This document shows positions 8,641 to 16,300 of a stretch of DNA of 64,000 nt, piece after piece; the stretch's first letter is position 1, and each line of letters opens with the position of its first letter. The notes under the pieces were generated by a model that was not told the DNA's origin, searched no databases, and worked only from the letters and a program-made list of their open reading frames with translations. The translations under genes were made by a program, and so were the position numbers. The DNA is from Planctomycetota bacterium (GTDB lineage Bacteria; Planctomycetota; SZUA-567), in NCBI GenBank assembly GCA_031261425.1, contig JAISJR010000017.1, positions 17,443-81,442 of the forward strand, written 5' to 3'.

Positions 8641-8725
8641 CTTGCCGGTTGTCCGCTACTCCCACTGGCGAATTAGTAAGTATCGGCAAGCATTTTTTTG
8701 CGGGCGCTTCGGCGCCCGTTAGTTT
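8641..8725 (+). promoter_or_regulatory. structured leader with two hairpins before the second binding protein
   Basis: CTTGCCG at 8641 pairs with CGGCAAG at 8684 and is followed by CATTTTTTT. A second perfect stem CGGGCGC-TTCG-GCGCCCG (8701-8718) is followed by TTAGTTTTT and immediately by the ribosome site AAGGAG of the gene at 8741. Each hairpin plus T-run resembles an intrinsic terminator, so this could be the end of the first transcript or an attenuator for the second transporter. I do not recognise a known riboswitch class. Confidence 0.5.
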
Positions 8726-8740
8726 TTACAAGGAGCATCA

Positions 8741-9802
8741 ATGTTATCCCATTTACTCCGCCCGTTGGCGTTGGCGGCAACGGTTGCCGTCGCCGGATTT
8801 TTTTCGCCGACCGCGACCGCCGCCGACAAAATTGTGGTCGGGCATTTGCCGGCGACCGGACATTCCAAATTTTTTGTCGCCAAAGAAAAGGGCTTTTTCG
8901 CCGAGGAAGGGCTTGACGCCGAATTGATTGAATTCGCCAATTCCGCCGACGGTTTGGCGGCGGTGCGCGCCGGCAAATTGGATGTCGGGGCGTTCGGCAC
9001 CGTCGCGCCGCTCGTGCATATCGCGCAAGGCGCCGACCTCCACATTCTCGGCGGCATTATGGGCGAGGACGCTTTTTTAGTCACCAAAATCGCGCGGGCG
9101 GGCGAGGTGAAAAACGTCGCCGACCTGAAAGGCAAAAAAATCGCCACCGTGCGTTTAGCCAGCGGCGACGCGGTGTTGCGCGGCGCGCTCAGCCAAAACG
9201 GCATTTCGTGGAAAACCGACGTGGAATTGTCGGAATTGAAAAACCCGCCGGCGGTGATTGAAGCCGTGAAAAACGGGCAGGTCGATGTCGGCGTGATTTG
9301 GGGACCGTTCGACCAAACGGTCGCGGAAAACGGTTTGCAAATTGTTTTGGCTTCCGCCGATTTGTATCCGGGGCATCCGTGCTGTCGCCTCGTCGCCAAC
9401 GACGCCAAGTTCAAGAGCAACGGCGGCGAGGTCTGGAAGCGTTTCCTGCGGGCGATTCTTAAAGCCGAGCGGTTCGCGCGCGGCAATCCCGCCAACCGCG
9501 CGGAGGTCGTCGCCATCATCGGCAAGTATGTGAAATTGGCGCCGGAAAAAATCGAAAACGCCTATTACGCCGGGCGGCTCGACCAGACGACCGACCCCAA
9601 TTTGCAGGGTGTGTCGCAAGTTTGGCAAATTTTGCAAGACGCCGGTTATATCACGGCGGATTTAGACATTGCGAAATTCATCGAAACCGCGCCGTATAAA
9701 AACGCGCTCGACAGTTTAGCCGCCGAAGAGCCGGACGAACCTTTCTGGCAGAACGCGGAAGCGGTCTTTGCCGAACGCGACGCGAGCGCGAAGGGCAATT
9801 AA
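8741..9802 (+). CDS. ABC transporter substrate-binding protein (SsuA/TauA/NMT1-like), transporter 2
   Basis: 353 residues, ATG 8741 after ACAAGGAG. A signal peptide covers residues 1-28 (core LALAATVAVAGF, ending TATAA). The mature part has IVVGHLPATGHSKFFVAKEKGFFAEEGLDAELI, the typical start of this family. It has Cys214-Cys215 in HPCCRL at the same numbers as the paired Cys of the first binding protein, although the two proteins are otherwise clearly diverged. The C-terminus is about 30 residues longer and charged. It belongs with the ATPase at 9945 and permease at 10797. Ligand unknown. Confidence 0.87.
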   Translation: MLSHLLRPLALAATVAVAGFFSPTATAADKIVVGHLPATGHSKFFVAKEKGFFAEEGLDAELIEFANSADGLAAVRAGKLDVGAFGTVAPLVHIAQGADLHILGGIMGEDAFLVTKIARAGEVKNVADLKGKKIATVRLASGDAVLRGALSQNGISWKTDVELSELKNPPAVIEAVKNGQVDVGVIWGPFDQTVAENGLQIVLASADLYPGHPCCRLVANDAKFKSNGGEVWKRFLRAILKAERFARGNPANRAEVVAIIGKYVKLAPEKIENAYYAGRLDQTTDPNLQGVSQVWQILQDAGYITADLDIAKFIETAPYKNALDSLAAEEPDEPFWQNAEAVFAERDASAKGN

Positions 9803-9932
9803 CAATTAACAATTAACAATTGACAATGGTGGGGTTTGATTATCAAAAATTCGCTTCGCGCGCGCTTGCGGATTTGTCAATAAAAACTCCATAATTGTTA
9901 ATTGTTAATTGTTAATTGTGAATTGTTAATTG
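9797..9932. repeat. AATTAAC/GTTAATT heptamer hairpin
   Basis: Three to four AATTAAC units, a centre with TTCGCTTCGCGCGCGC and, on the right, five AATTGTT/AATTGTG units ending next to the ribosome site of the ATPase gene. GTGGGGTTTGATTATCAAA forms an inner palindromic arm. Confidence 0.85.
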
Positions 9933-9944
9933 GTTGGAGAACCG

Positions 9945-10742
9945 ATGACCACCTTGCGCCTTGCAGACATCACTTTCGCCTACGGCGACCGCGTTATTCT
10001 CGAACATTTGAGTTTGACCGTCGCCGACGGCGAATTTTTGGTGGTGTTGGGCGCCAGCGGCGGCGGCAAAACCACGCTGTTGCGGTTAATCGCCGGTTTA
10101 GCCGCGCCGACGACGGGGCAGATTTTTTTTGCCGATGAAGAAGTGCGCGCGCCGTCGCCGCAACGCGGCATCGTGTTTCAGGATTACGCGCTGTTCCCGT
10201 GGTATTCGTTGCGCGACAACGTGGCGCTGGCGGTGGCGAAAAGCGAGCCGCGCTTGTCGCGGCGCGAGCGGCGCGAACGCGCCGCCGAGTATTTGCGAGC
10301 GGTCGGCTTGGGCGACGCGGCGGCGAAATATCCGCACGAATTGTCCGGCGGGATGCGGCAACGCGGGGCGCTCGCCCGCACGCTCGCGCTCGGCAGTCCG
10401 CTGTTGTTGTTGGACGAGCCGTTCGGCGCGTTGGACCCGCACAACCGCGCCCGTTTGCAAAATTTATTGTTGGAAATTTGGCGCGCCGCGACTCCGCGCC
10501 GCACCGTGATTTTTGTTACGCACGATATTGACGAAGCGTTGTTGCTCGGCGACCGAATTATCGCGCTCGGCTCCAACCCCGGGCGCATCATCGGGGAAAT
10601 AAAAATTGACGCGCCGCGCCCGCGCTCGCGCGAAGACATAATTACCGCCGAAAATTTCCGGTCATATCGCGCGGCAATCCAAGCGTGCTATTGCCGGCGC
10701 GACGACGACGAAGCCGTCGATGGCGACGGCGGCGGAATTTGA
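9945..10742 (+). CDS. ABC transporter ATPase, NitT/TauT type, transporter 2
   Basis: 265 residues from ATG 9945, chosen because TTGGAGA lies 6-12 bases before it. Walker A reads GASGGGKTT, the Q-loop is FQDYALFPW, the signature LSGGMRQRG, Walker B LLLLDEPFGALD and the switch FVTHDIDEA. This is a canonical SsuB/TauB-like ATPase, clearly different from the first ATPase of the block. It is followed within 55 bases by its permease, and preceded by its binding protein. Confidence 0.89.
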   Translation: MTTLRLADITFAYGDRVILEHLSLTVADGEFLVVLGASGGGKTTLLRLIAGLAAPTTGQIFFADEEVRAPSPQRGIVFQDYALFPWYSLRDNVALAVAKSEPRLSRRERRERAAEYLRAVGLGDAAAKYPHELSGGMRQRGALARTLALGSPLLLLDEPFGALDPHNRARLQNLLLEIWRAATPRRTVIFVTHDIDEALLLGDRIIALGSNPGRIIGEIKIDAPRPRSREDIITAENFRSYRAAIQACYCRRDDDEAVDGDGGGI

Positions 10743-10745
10743 ATT

Positions 10746-10785
10746 TTTTTTTAAGATTTTAAGAATCTTAAAACCCTTAATCCCT
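10746..10785. repeat. TTAAGAT/CTTAA palindromic repeat
   Basis: The segment TTAAGATTTTAAGAATCTTAA forms a short AT-rich palindrome between the ATPase and permease genes. Related stretches occur at 15022-15060, 29404-29455, 46630-46700, 50808-50858, 53318-53352, 55665-55700 and 61695-61750. Confidence 0.55.
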
Positions 10786-10796
10786 TACGCAAAATT

Positions 10797-11537
10797 ATGC
10801 CGCATCGCCTTTCCGGTCTGTTGCTCTTTCCGCTCCTTGTCGGCGTCTGGGCGTTCGTCGCGGAAATTTTACCGCCGCAGAGCCGTTATCTTTTTCCGGC
10901 GCCGCTGGCGGTGGCGCGGGCGTTGTGGGAATCGCTCGGCGTGTTGTGGCAAGGCACGGTCGCGTCGATGATGATTTTAATTCCGGGTTACATTTTAGCG
11001 GTGCTTGCCGCCGTATTGTTCGGGATTCCGGTCGGCGCCACGACTTGGGCGCGGCATTTTTTTGCGCCGTTGATGCGGGTCGCCGCGCCGGTGCCGCCGA
11101 CGGTGTATGTGCCTTACGCCATCGCGTTGTTGCCGACGTTTCGCGCGTCCGCGATTTTCGTGGTTTTTATCGGCGCGTTCTGGCCCGTGTTTCTCGGCGC
11201 GGTGTCCGGCGCCGCGACCGTGCCGGAGCGCCACCGCGACAACGCCCGCGTGCTTGGTTTCGGGCGCTGGGAATACTGGCGGCGCGTGGCTTTTCACGCC
11301 GCTCTGCCGGCGATTTTCAACGGGATGGGCGTCGGAATGGCGATGGCGTTTATACTGCTCACCGTCGCCGAATTGTTCGGCGCCAACGTCGGCTTGGGGC
11401 ATTTCGTCCAATACTACGCCGACTTCGCCGACTACCCGCGGATGGTCGCCGGCATCATTTACACCGGCGCGGTTACGTTTTCCGCGATGACGCTCCTCGC
11501 CCAATTGCAAAAACGGATGCTGTTTTGGAACATTTAG
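10797..11537 (+). CDS. ABC transporter permease, NitT/TauT type, transporter 2
   Basis: 246 residues, six hydrophobic segments, the usual length for this permease type. Features are the segment YLFPAPLAVARALWESLGVLW, the core APVPPTVYVPYAIALLP and a cytoplasmic coupling loop NARVLGFGRWEYWRRVAFHAALP. The start at 10797 has no clear ribosome site; ATPase-permease spacing is only 54 bases with a TTAAGA palindrome. It completes the second importer. Both permeases belong to the same subfamily but are not close copies. Confidence 0.86.
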   Translation: MPHRLSGLLLFPLLVGVWAFVAEILPPQSRYLFPAPLAVARALWESLGVLWQGTVASMMILIPGYILAVLAAVLFGIPVGATTWARHFFAPLMRVAAPVPPTVYVPYAIALLPTFRASAIFVVFIGAFWPVFLGAVSGAATVPERHRDNARVLGFGRWEYWRRVAFHAALPAIFNGMGVGMAMAFILLTVAELFGANVGLGHFVQYYADFADYPRMVAGIIYTGAVTFSAMTLLAQLQKRMLFWNI

Positions 11538-11540
11538 AAC

Positions 11541-11663
11541 CAATTAACAATTAACAATTCACAATTAACAATTGAGGAGCAATCGTCGAAATTACGCGAA
11601 GCGAATTTGAAAATCAAACTCCACCATTGTTAATTGTTAATTGTTAATTGTGAATTGTTAATT
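11541..11663. repeat. AATTAAC/GTTAATT heptamer hairpin
   Basis: Four AATTAAC-type units, GAGGAGCAATCG, a TTACGCGAAGCGAA centre, AATCAAACTCCACC and four AATTGTT-type units. It fills the spacer between the permease and the first methyltransferase. Confidence 0.85.
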
Positions 11664-11680
11664 CATAACTTTGGAGTCCT

Positions 11681-12754
11681 ATGCCCACCCACGACCTAAT
11701 GACTCCCCGCGAACGTTTGGCGGCGATAAAAGCCGGACGCCCGTATGACCGTCTGCGTTGCGTGCCGTCGATTAGCAACACCACGGCGCGGGTTCTCGGC
11801 TGTAAGGTTTCCGAGTTGCGCCGCGACGGCGAGACGCTGGCGCGGGCGACGATTGCGACCTACCGGCGTTTCCGCTACGACACGGTGCGGGTGTTCACCG
11901 ACCTTTACGTTCAGCCGGAGGCGATGGGGGCGAAAGTGCGCGTCCCGCTCGATGAAACCGCGCATCTCGACGCGCCGGCGATTAACACGGTCGCCGAAAT
12001 CGCGGCGCTCACGCCGCATAATCCGCACACCGACGGACCTCTGCCGGCGCTGTTGCAGGCGACGCGCTTGGTGTATGAGGCGCTCAACGACGAGGTGCCG
12101 GTAACTTGCGCGGTGGAGGGACCGTTCACTTTGGCGGCGTTGTTGGTCGGCGCGGAAACCATTTCGCGCTGGATGTTTAAGGAACCGGCGGCGGCGCATC
12201 GATTGCTCGAAATCGCGTATCGGGCGTGTAGCCGTTTAGCGGCGGCGATTATCGCAACCGGCGCGGCGCCGAGTTTGACCGACGCGATGAGTTCCAGCAC
12301 GGTGATTAGCCCGAAGCATTTTCGGGAATTTGCTTTGCCGTATCTCAAACGATTGGTCGGCGACATTCGCGAGCGCTCCGGCGCCGCGCCCGGACTGCAT
12401 ATTTGCGGCAAGACCGCGCCGATTTGGGAAGGAATGGTCGAAACCGGCGCGAGTTGTTTGTCGATTGACAATCTCGCGGATTTGCGCGCGGCGAAAAAAT
12501 TGGTCGGCGACCGCGTTTGTTTGATGGGCAACATTCCGCCGTCGGAGGTTTTATTGCGCGGCGCGCCCGCCGACGTGCGCCGCGCCGCGCTGAAATGCAT
12601 CCGCGAAGCGGGCGATAATCCGGGCGGTTTTATTTTAGCCAGCGGCTGTTCTCTGCCGACCGAAACGCCGTTCGCCAACATCGACGCGATGATGGACGCC
12701 GCGCGAGAAGTCGGCTATCCGGTCGCCGAGGGGCTGGCGAAAATTACAAATTAA
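11681..12754 (+). CDS. UroD/MtaA-family corrinoid-dependent methyltransferase 1
   Basis: 357 residues, ATG 11681, TTGGAG upstream. Uroporphyrinogen decarboxylase-fold protein of the MtaA/MtbA/CmuA branch. The zinc-binding set of that branch is present: His240-x-Cys242 in LHICGKT, and Cys323 in LASGCSLP. MtaA-type enzymes move a methyl group between a methylcobamide protein and a thiol such as coenzyme M. True HemE lacks the H-x-C...C set, so heme synthesis is unlikely. Two more members and a corrinoid protein follow on the same strand. The thiol acceptor in this organism is not known; coenzyme M cannot be assumed. Confidence 0.84.
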   Translation: MPTHDLMTPRERLAAIKAGRPYDRLRCVPSISNTTARVLGCKVSELRRDGETLARATIATYRRFRYDTVRVFTDLYVQPEAMGAKVRVPLDETAHLDAPAINTVAEIAALTPHNPHTDGPLPALLQATRLVYEALNDEVPVTCAVEGPFTLAALLVGAETISRWMFKEPAAAHRLLEIAYRACSRLAAAIIATGAAPSLTDAMSSSTVISPKHFREFALPYLKRLVGDIRERSGAAPGLHICGKTAPIWEGMVETGASCLSIDNLADLRAAKKLVGDRVCLMGNIPPSEVLLRGAPADVRRAALKCIREAGDNPGGFILASGCSLPTETPFANIDAMMDAAREVGYPVAEGLAKITN

Positions 12755-12784
12755 AAATTAAAAATTACGAAGTCCTCTGTGGCT

Positions 12785-12881
12785 CTGTGAGAAATCTCTT
12801 GCTCTTTAATTCGTCTAATTCGTGTTAATTCGTGGACAACAAATCTCTTTGCTCTTTTCATATTTTTCGTGGACAAAAAAA
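12785..12881. repeat. TTCGTGTTAATTCGTGGAC-type repeat in a spacer
   Basis: The spacer before the second methyltransferase is made of AATTCGT/AATTCGTG units ending in TCGTGGACAAC. The same units, partly inverted, are found at 20251-20478 and 26340-26460. Confidence 0.55.
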
Positions 12882-13904
12882 ATGACTAACAAAGAAATCA
12901 TTCTGTCCGCGATTGCGGGCAAACCGGCGGAGCGCAACGCCGCGACGTTGATGTCGGCGGGGTTGTGGTCGTTTGCGCGGCGCGGCTTGAAATTGCAGGA
13001 CGCGCTCTATCAGCCCGAACTCGCCGCCGACGTGCTGGCTTCGACCATCGAAGAAATTCAGGGCGATATGGTCTATGCCGCGACCGGCTATTACCAACTT
13101 CTGCCCCGCGCGCTCGGCGCGAAAATCAAATTCCGTCCGAACGGCGTCCCCGACCTCGACGTGCCGGTTTTCGCCGACCCGTCGCAACTCGACCCGTCGC
13201 GGCTCGACCGGATTGCCGGCGACGAAGGGCTGAATTTTTTATGGGAAACCGCCGGACGGTTGGCGAAGCGGGTCGGGCAAAAATTTTTGGTCGCCTGCGG
13301 CTCGTTTGTGGTGCTGACCGTCGGCGGACAAATCGTCAGCGTCGAGCAATTGATGCGGGCGCTCCGCCGCGACGCGCCGGCGGCGAACGCGGTGTTGGAT
13401 TACGCGCTTGAAGCGTGCTGGGGCTACCTCGAACCGTTTTTGCGGAGCGGCTCCGAATTGGTGTCGCTCGCCGACCCGACCGCCAGCGGCGATATGATTT
13501 CGCGCCGGTATTTCGCGGACTTTATCGCGCCGCGCCACAAAATTTTGGTTGACCGGATTCACGCGCGCGGCGCCAAAGTGATGTTGCATATTTGCGGCGA
13601 TGTCAACGACCGGATTAACTTGATGCGCGACTCCGGCGTGGACGTGCTGTCGCTCGATTTCAAAGTTGACCTCGCGCCGGTCCGCGAGCAATTGCGCGGA
13701 CGCGCGGCGTTCGCGGGCAATCTCGACCCGGTGCGGGTGATGTTGCAGGCAACGCCGGACGAGATTCGCCGTTTGGGGCGGGAGAGCATTAAAAAATACG
13801 GCGGCGACCATAATTATATTTTGATGCCGGGTTGCGATATTCCCGGCACGGTGCCGCTCGAAAACGTCAAGGCGTTGCTCGCGGCGGCGCGAGAAACCAA
13901 TTAA
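12882..13904 (+). CDS. UroD/MtaA-family corrinoid-dependent methyltransferase 2
   Basis: 340 residues from ATG 12882; the longer reading to 12822 adds only repeat-encoded residues. It has the UroD-fold start MTNKEIILSAIAGKPAER and the zinc set His236, Cys238 (LHICGD) and Cys318 (MPGCDIPG). The segment SLADPTASGDMISRRYF corresponds to the active-site loop of the family. There is no strong ribosome site, only an A-rich stretch. It lies between the first methyltransferase and the corrinoid protein gene. It may serve as MT1 or MT2 for a different substrate or acceptor than its paralogs. Confidence 0.84.
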   Translation: MTNKEIILSAIAGKPAERNAATLMSAGLWSFARRGLKLQDALYQPELAADVLASTIEEIQGDMVYAATGYYQLLPRALGAKIKFRPNGVPDLDVPVFADPSQLDPSRLDRIAGDEGLNFLWETAGRLAKRVGQKFLVACGSFVVLTVGGQIVSVEQLMRALRRDAPAANAVLDYALEACWGYLEPFLRSGSELVSLADPTASGDMISRRYFADFIAPRHKILVDRIHARGAKVMLHICGDVNDRINLMRDSGVDVLSLDFKVDLAPVREQLRGRAAFAGNLDPVRVMLQATPDEIRRLGRESIKKYGGDHNYILMPGCDIPGTVPLENVKALLAAARETN

Positions 13905-14016
13905 CAATTAACAATTAACAATTAAAAATTTTTGCGTCAATTATTGAAACTTCGCGAAGCGATTTTGCTAATTCAAACTCCACAATTGTTAATTGTGAAT
14001 TGTTAATTGTTAATTG
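13898..14016. repeat. AATTAAC/GTTAATT heptamer hairpin
   Basis: Three AATTAAC units plus ATTAAAAATT, a centre ACTTCGCGAAGCGA, CAAACTCCAC, and four AATTGTT/AATTGTG units, between methyltransferase 2 and the corrinoid protein gene. The first unit overlaps the stop codon. Confidence 0.85.
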
Positions 14017-14067
14017 ATTTGCCACTATTTTTGGTCTTAAAAAACCTAACTTTATCGGAGAAAAAAG

Positions 14068-14739
14068 ATGCCACGGGAAAAATCAGCCGTCTATCGGGAC
14101 TTGTCCGACGCGGTGTTGAATTTGGAAGAGGAAAAGGCGGCGGCGACGGCGCAAGAAGTCGTCGCCGCCGGTTACGACGCCTACGAAGCCATCGACCAAG
14201 GATTGGCGGACGGGATGGCGCGCGCCGGCAAATTATTTGAGGAAGACGAGTATTTCGTACCGGAGTTGTTGATTGCCGCCGACGCGATGTATGCCGGCTT
14301 GGGCGTGTTGCGCCCGCACATCAAAATTGACCAAAGCCGCGCGCCGGGGCGCGTGGTGATTGGCGTGATTGAGGGCGACACGCACGACATCGGCAAAAAT
14401 CTCGTCAAAATTATTTTGGAGGCGAAGGGCTTTGAAACGCGCGACTTGGGACGCGACATTCCGCCGGCGGCGTTCGCGCAGGCGGCGCGGGAATTTAACG
14501 CGGAAATTATCGCCATTTCGACGCTGATGACGACGACGATGGCGGGAATGGAGAAAGTCATCTCGCTGTTGAAAGACGGCGGCGACCGCGACAAATTCCG
14601 CGTAATGGTTGGCGGCGCGCCCATCTCGGCGACTTTCGCCGAAAAAATCGGCGCCGACGGCTACGCGGCAAACGCCGTCGAAGCCGGCGAACTCGCCGTG
14701 CGGCTGGTTAGCGAACTGCGTGGAGGAATTAGGGATTAG
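14068..14739 (+). CDS. corrinoid (methyl-B12) protein, MtaC/MtbC/MttC type
   Basis: 223 residues, ATG 14068 after CGGAGAAAAA. Residues 10-95 match the helical B12-binding cap domain (EEDEYFVPELLIAADAM). Residues 96-220 are the Rossmann-like B12 domain with the base-off signature D104-x-H106-x2-G109 (DTHDIGKN), where His106 would be the lower cobalt ligand, followed by a loop STLMTTT and VGGAP. It should carry the methyl group between the methyltransferases encoded on both sides. It is the only corrinoid protein gene in the block, so all three UroD-type proteins probably use it. Confidence 0.93.
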   Translation: MPREKSAVYRDLSDAVLNLEEEKAAATAQEVVAAGYDAYEAIDQGLADGMARAGKLFEEDEYFVPELLIAADAMYAGLGVLRPHIKIDQSRAPGRVVIGVIEGDTHDIGKNLVKIILEAKGFETRDLGRDIPPAAFAQAAREFNAEIIAISTLMTTTMAGMEKVISLLKDGGDRDKFRVMVGGAPISATFAEKIGADGYAANAVEAGELAVRLVSELRGGIRD

Positions 14740-14778
14740 GGAAAAGTTGAAAGTTCGGATGGCGTTTTTTGGCGTTTC

Positions 14779-15022
14779 TTAGAACCTATCCGAATATCGA
14801 ACTAATTGGCTGTTTGCCCCGTTAGGGGCAATCTGTCGGTAGAAACGCCGCCGCCATAAAGTCGCGTCCCGTTAGGGACGCAATGTCGGTCTAATTACCA
14901 CTAACCAACATTCCGTCCCTACGGGACGGATTCTTTTCGGGCGGCTTTTTCTACCGACATTTCGTCCCTACGGGACTGCGTCCCCTATCGGGACGACGCT
15001 CGTTGATAACAGGATAGGTTCT
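14779..15022. repeat. MITE-like element, ends AGAACCTATCC, with CGTCCC(T/G)ACGGGACG units
   Basis: This spacer (14740-15086) has no gene. It starts with AGAACCTATCC (14780) and ends with GGATAGGTTCT (15012-15022), a perfect inverted pair. Inside are GGGACG/CGTCCC palindromes, e.g. CGTCCCGTTAGGGACG and CGTCCCTACGGGACG, and the segments GTCGGTAGAAA and TTTCTACCGAC that also face each other. The result is a long imperfect hairpin. Confidence 0.75.
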
Positions 15023-15086
15023 TAAACTCTTAAAATTCTTAGCCCGCTTAAAATCCTTTTTTCTAACCCCTAACCCCCCAATCCCT

Positions 15087-16136
15087 ATGCCTGCCCCTTC
15101 CGAAAAAATCACGCCGAAGTCGCGCCTGCGCGCGGTGTTGCGGCGCGAAAAAGTTGACCGTCCGCCGGTTTGTTGTCCGGGCGGAATGATGAACGCGGCG
15201 ATTGTGGAAATCGTCGGCAATTGCGCCGCGACGTTGCCCGCCGCGCATTTTGACGCCGAAAAAATGGCGACGCTGTCGCTCGCCGTCGCCGAAAAAACCG
15301 GCTTTGAAAATATCGCCTTGCCGTTTTGTATGACCGTCGAGCCGGAGGCGCTCGGCAGTCGCATCGATCCGGGCAGTTTGGCGTGCGAACCGAAAGTCGC
15401 CGCCGAAGCGTATCAGTCGTGCGCCGACGTGCCGACGTGGAACGTCGCCGAGTTGTTGACGCGCGGGCGCGTGCCGTTAATTCTCGACGCGACGCGGCGG
15501 CTTGCCGCGCCCCACGGCGATTTGCCGGTGATTGTCAGCATTTCGGGACCCGTCAGCACGGCGGCGTCCGTCGTGGACCCGCCGGCGTATTTCAAGGAAT
15601 TGCGCAAAAAACCGGCGGAAGCGCGGCGGGTAACCGGACAAGTTACGGCGTTTTTGGCGGCGTATGCCCGCGCCGCGGTGCAGGCGGGAGCGGACGTGAT
15701 TGCGATTGGCGACCCCAGCGCGACCGGCGATATTTTGGGTCCGAAATTATTCGCCGAGTTTGCCGTGCCGTATTTGCGCGAATTGGTCGAGGCGATTCAC
15801 GCCGCCGGCGCGCCCGCGATGGTGCATATTTGCGGCAACACCGACAACTGCCGCCAGCACTGGGTCGCCATCGGCGCGGACGCGGTGAGCGTGGACGCGA
15901 TGATTAACTTGGCGAAATTGAAAAACGAATTTCCGGCGGCGTTCGCGACGATGGGCAATCTCAGCACGTTTTTGTTGGAATTCAGCGACGCCGAAAAAAT
16001 CGCGGCGCGGGCGCGGCAGTTGGTCGCCGACGGCATCGACATCATCGCCCCCGCCTGCGGTTTAAGCACCTCCACCAAATTAGCCGCCATCCGCGCGATG
16101 ACCGACGCGGTGCGGGAGAGCGCAGTGAACAATTAA
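15087..16136 (+). CDS. UroD/MtaA-family corrinoid-dependent methyltransferase 3
   Basis: 349 residues, ATG 15087 in a spacer of repeats and with only weak ribosome-site signal (CCCAATCCCT). The zinc set is His247-x-Cys249 (VHICGNT) and Cys324 (APACGLST). The segment GPVSTAASVVDP and the loop IAIGDPSATGDILG are typical of the MtaA/MtbA type. It is closer in look to methylcobamide:CoM-type methyltransferases than the other two (ADVIAIGDPSATG). A Cys29-Cys30 pair lies near the N-terminus. The gene is separated from the corrinoid gene by a 240-base repeat element. Confidence 0.85.
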   Translation: MPAPSEKITPKSRLRAVLRREKVDRPPVCCPGGMMNAAIVEIVGNCAATLPAAHFDAEKMATLSLAVAEKTGFENIALPFCMTVEPEALGSRIDPGSLACEPKVAAEAYQSCADVPTWNVAELLTRGRVPLILDATRRLAAPHGDLPVIVSISGPVSTAASVVDPPAYFKELRKKPAEARRVTGQVTAFLAAYARAAVQAGADVIAIGDPSATGDILGPKLFAEFAVPYLRELVEAIHAAGAPAMVHICGNTDNCRQHWVAIGADAVSVDAMINLAKLKNEFPAAFATMGNLSTFLLEFSDAEKIAARARQLVADGIDIIAPACGLSTSTKLAAIRAMTDAVRESAVNN

Positions 16137-16265
16137 CAATTAACAATTAAAAATTAAAAATTAAAAATGATGGAGTTGGATGGTAAAAATTCGCTTCGCG
16201 AGCGCTTGCGGACTTGCCCATAAAAACTCCGCCATTTTTAATTTTTAATTTGTAATTTTTAATTG
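16130..16265. repeat. ATTAAAA/TTTTTAAT heptamer hairpin
   Basis: Units AATTAAC then ATTAAAA on the left, GATGGAGTT, a TTCGCTTCGCGAGCGC centre, ACTCCGCCAT, and TTTTTAATT units on the right. It begins at the stop of methyltransferase 3 and ends close to the RACo-like gene. Confidence 0.85.
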
Positions 16266-16300
16266 CTCTTTTTTAACGGTTAGCGAACGGTCTAGCAAAA

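Noticed and set aside
8649..8927. Separate gene at the start of the second binding protein
   Set aside because: It overlaps the leader hairpins and the binding-protein start in another frame and has no recognisable content.
11681..16136. Uroporphyrinogen decarboxylase (HemE)
   Set aside because: All three proteins have the H-x-C...C zinc set of corrinoid methyltransferases and lie next to a corrinoid protein and an activator.
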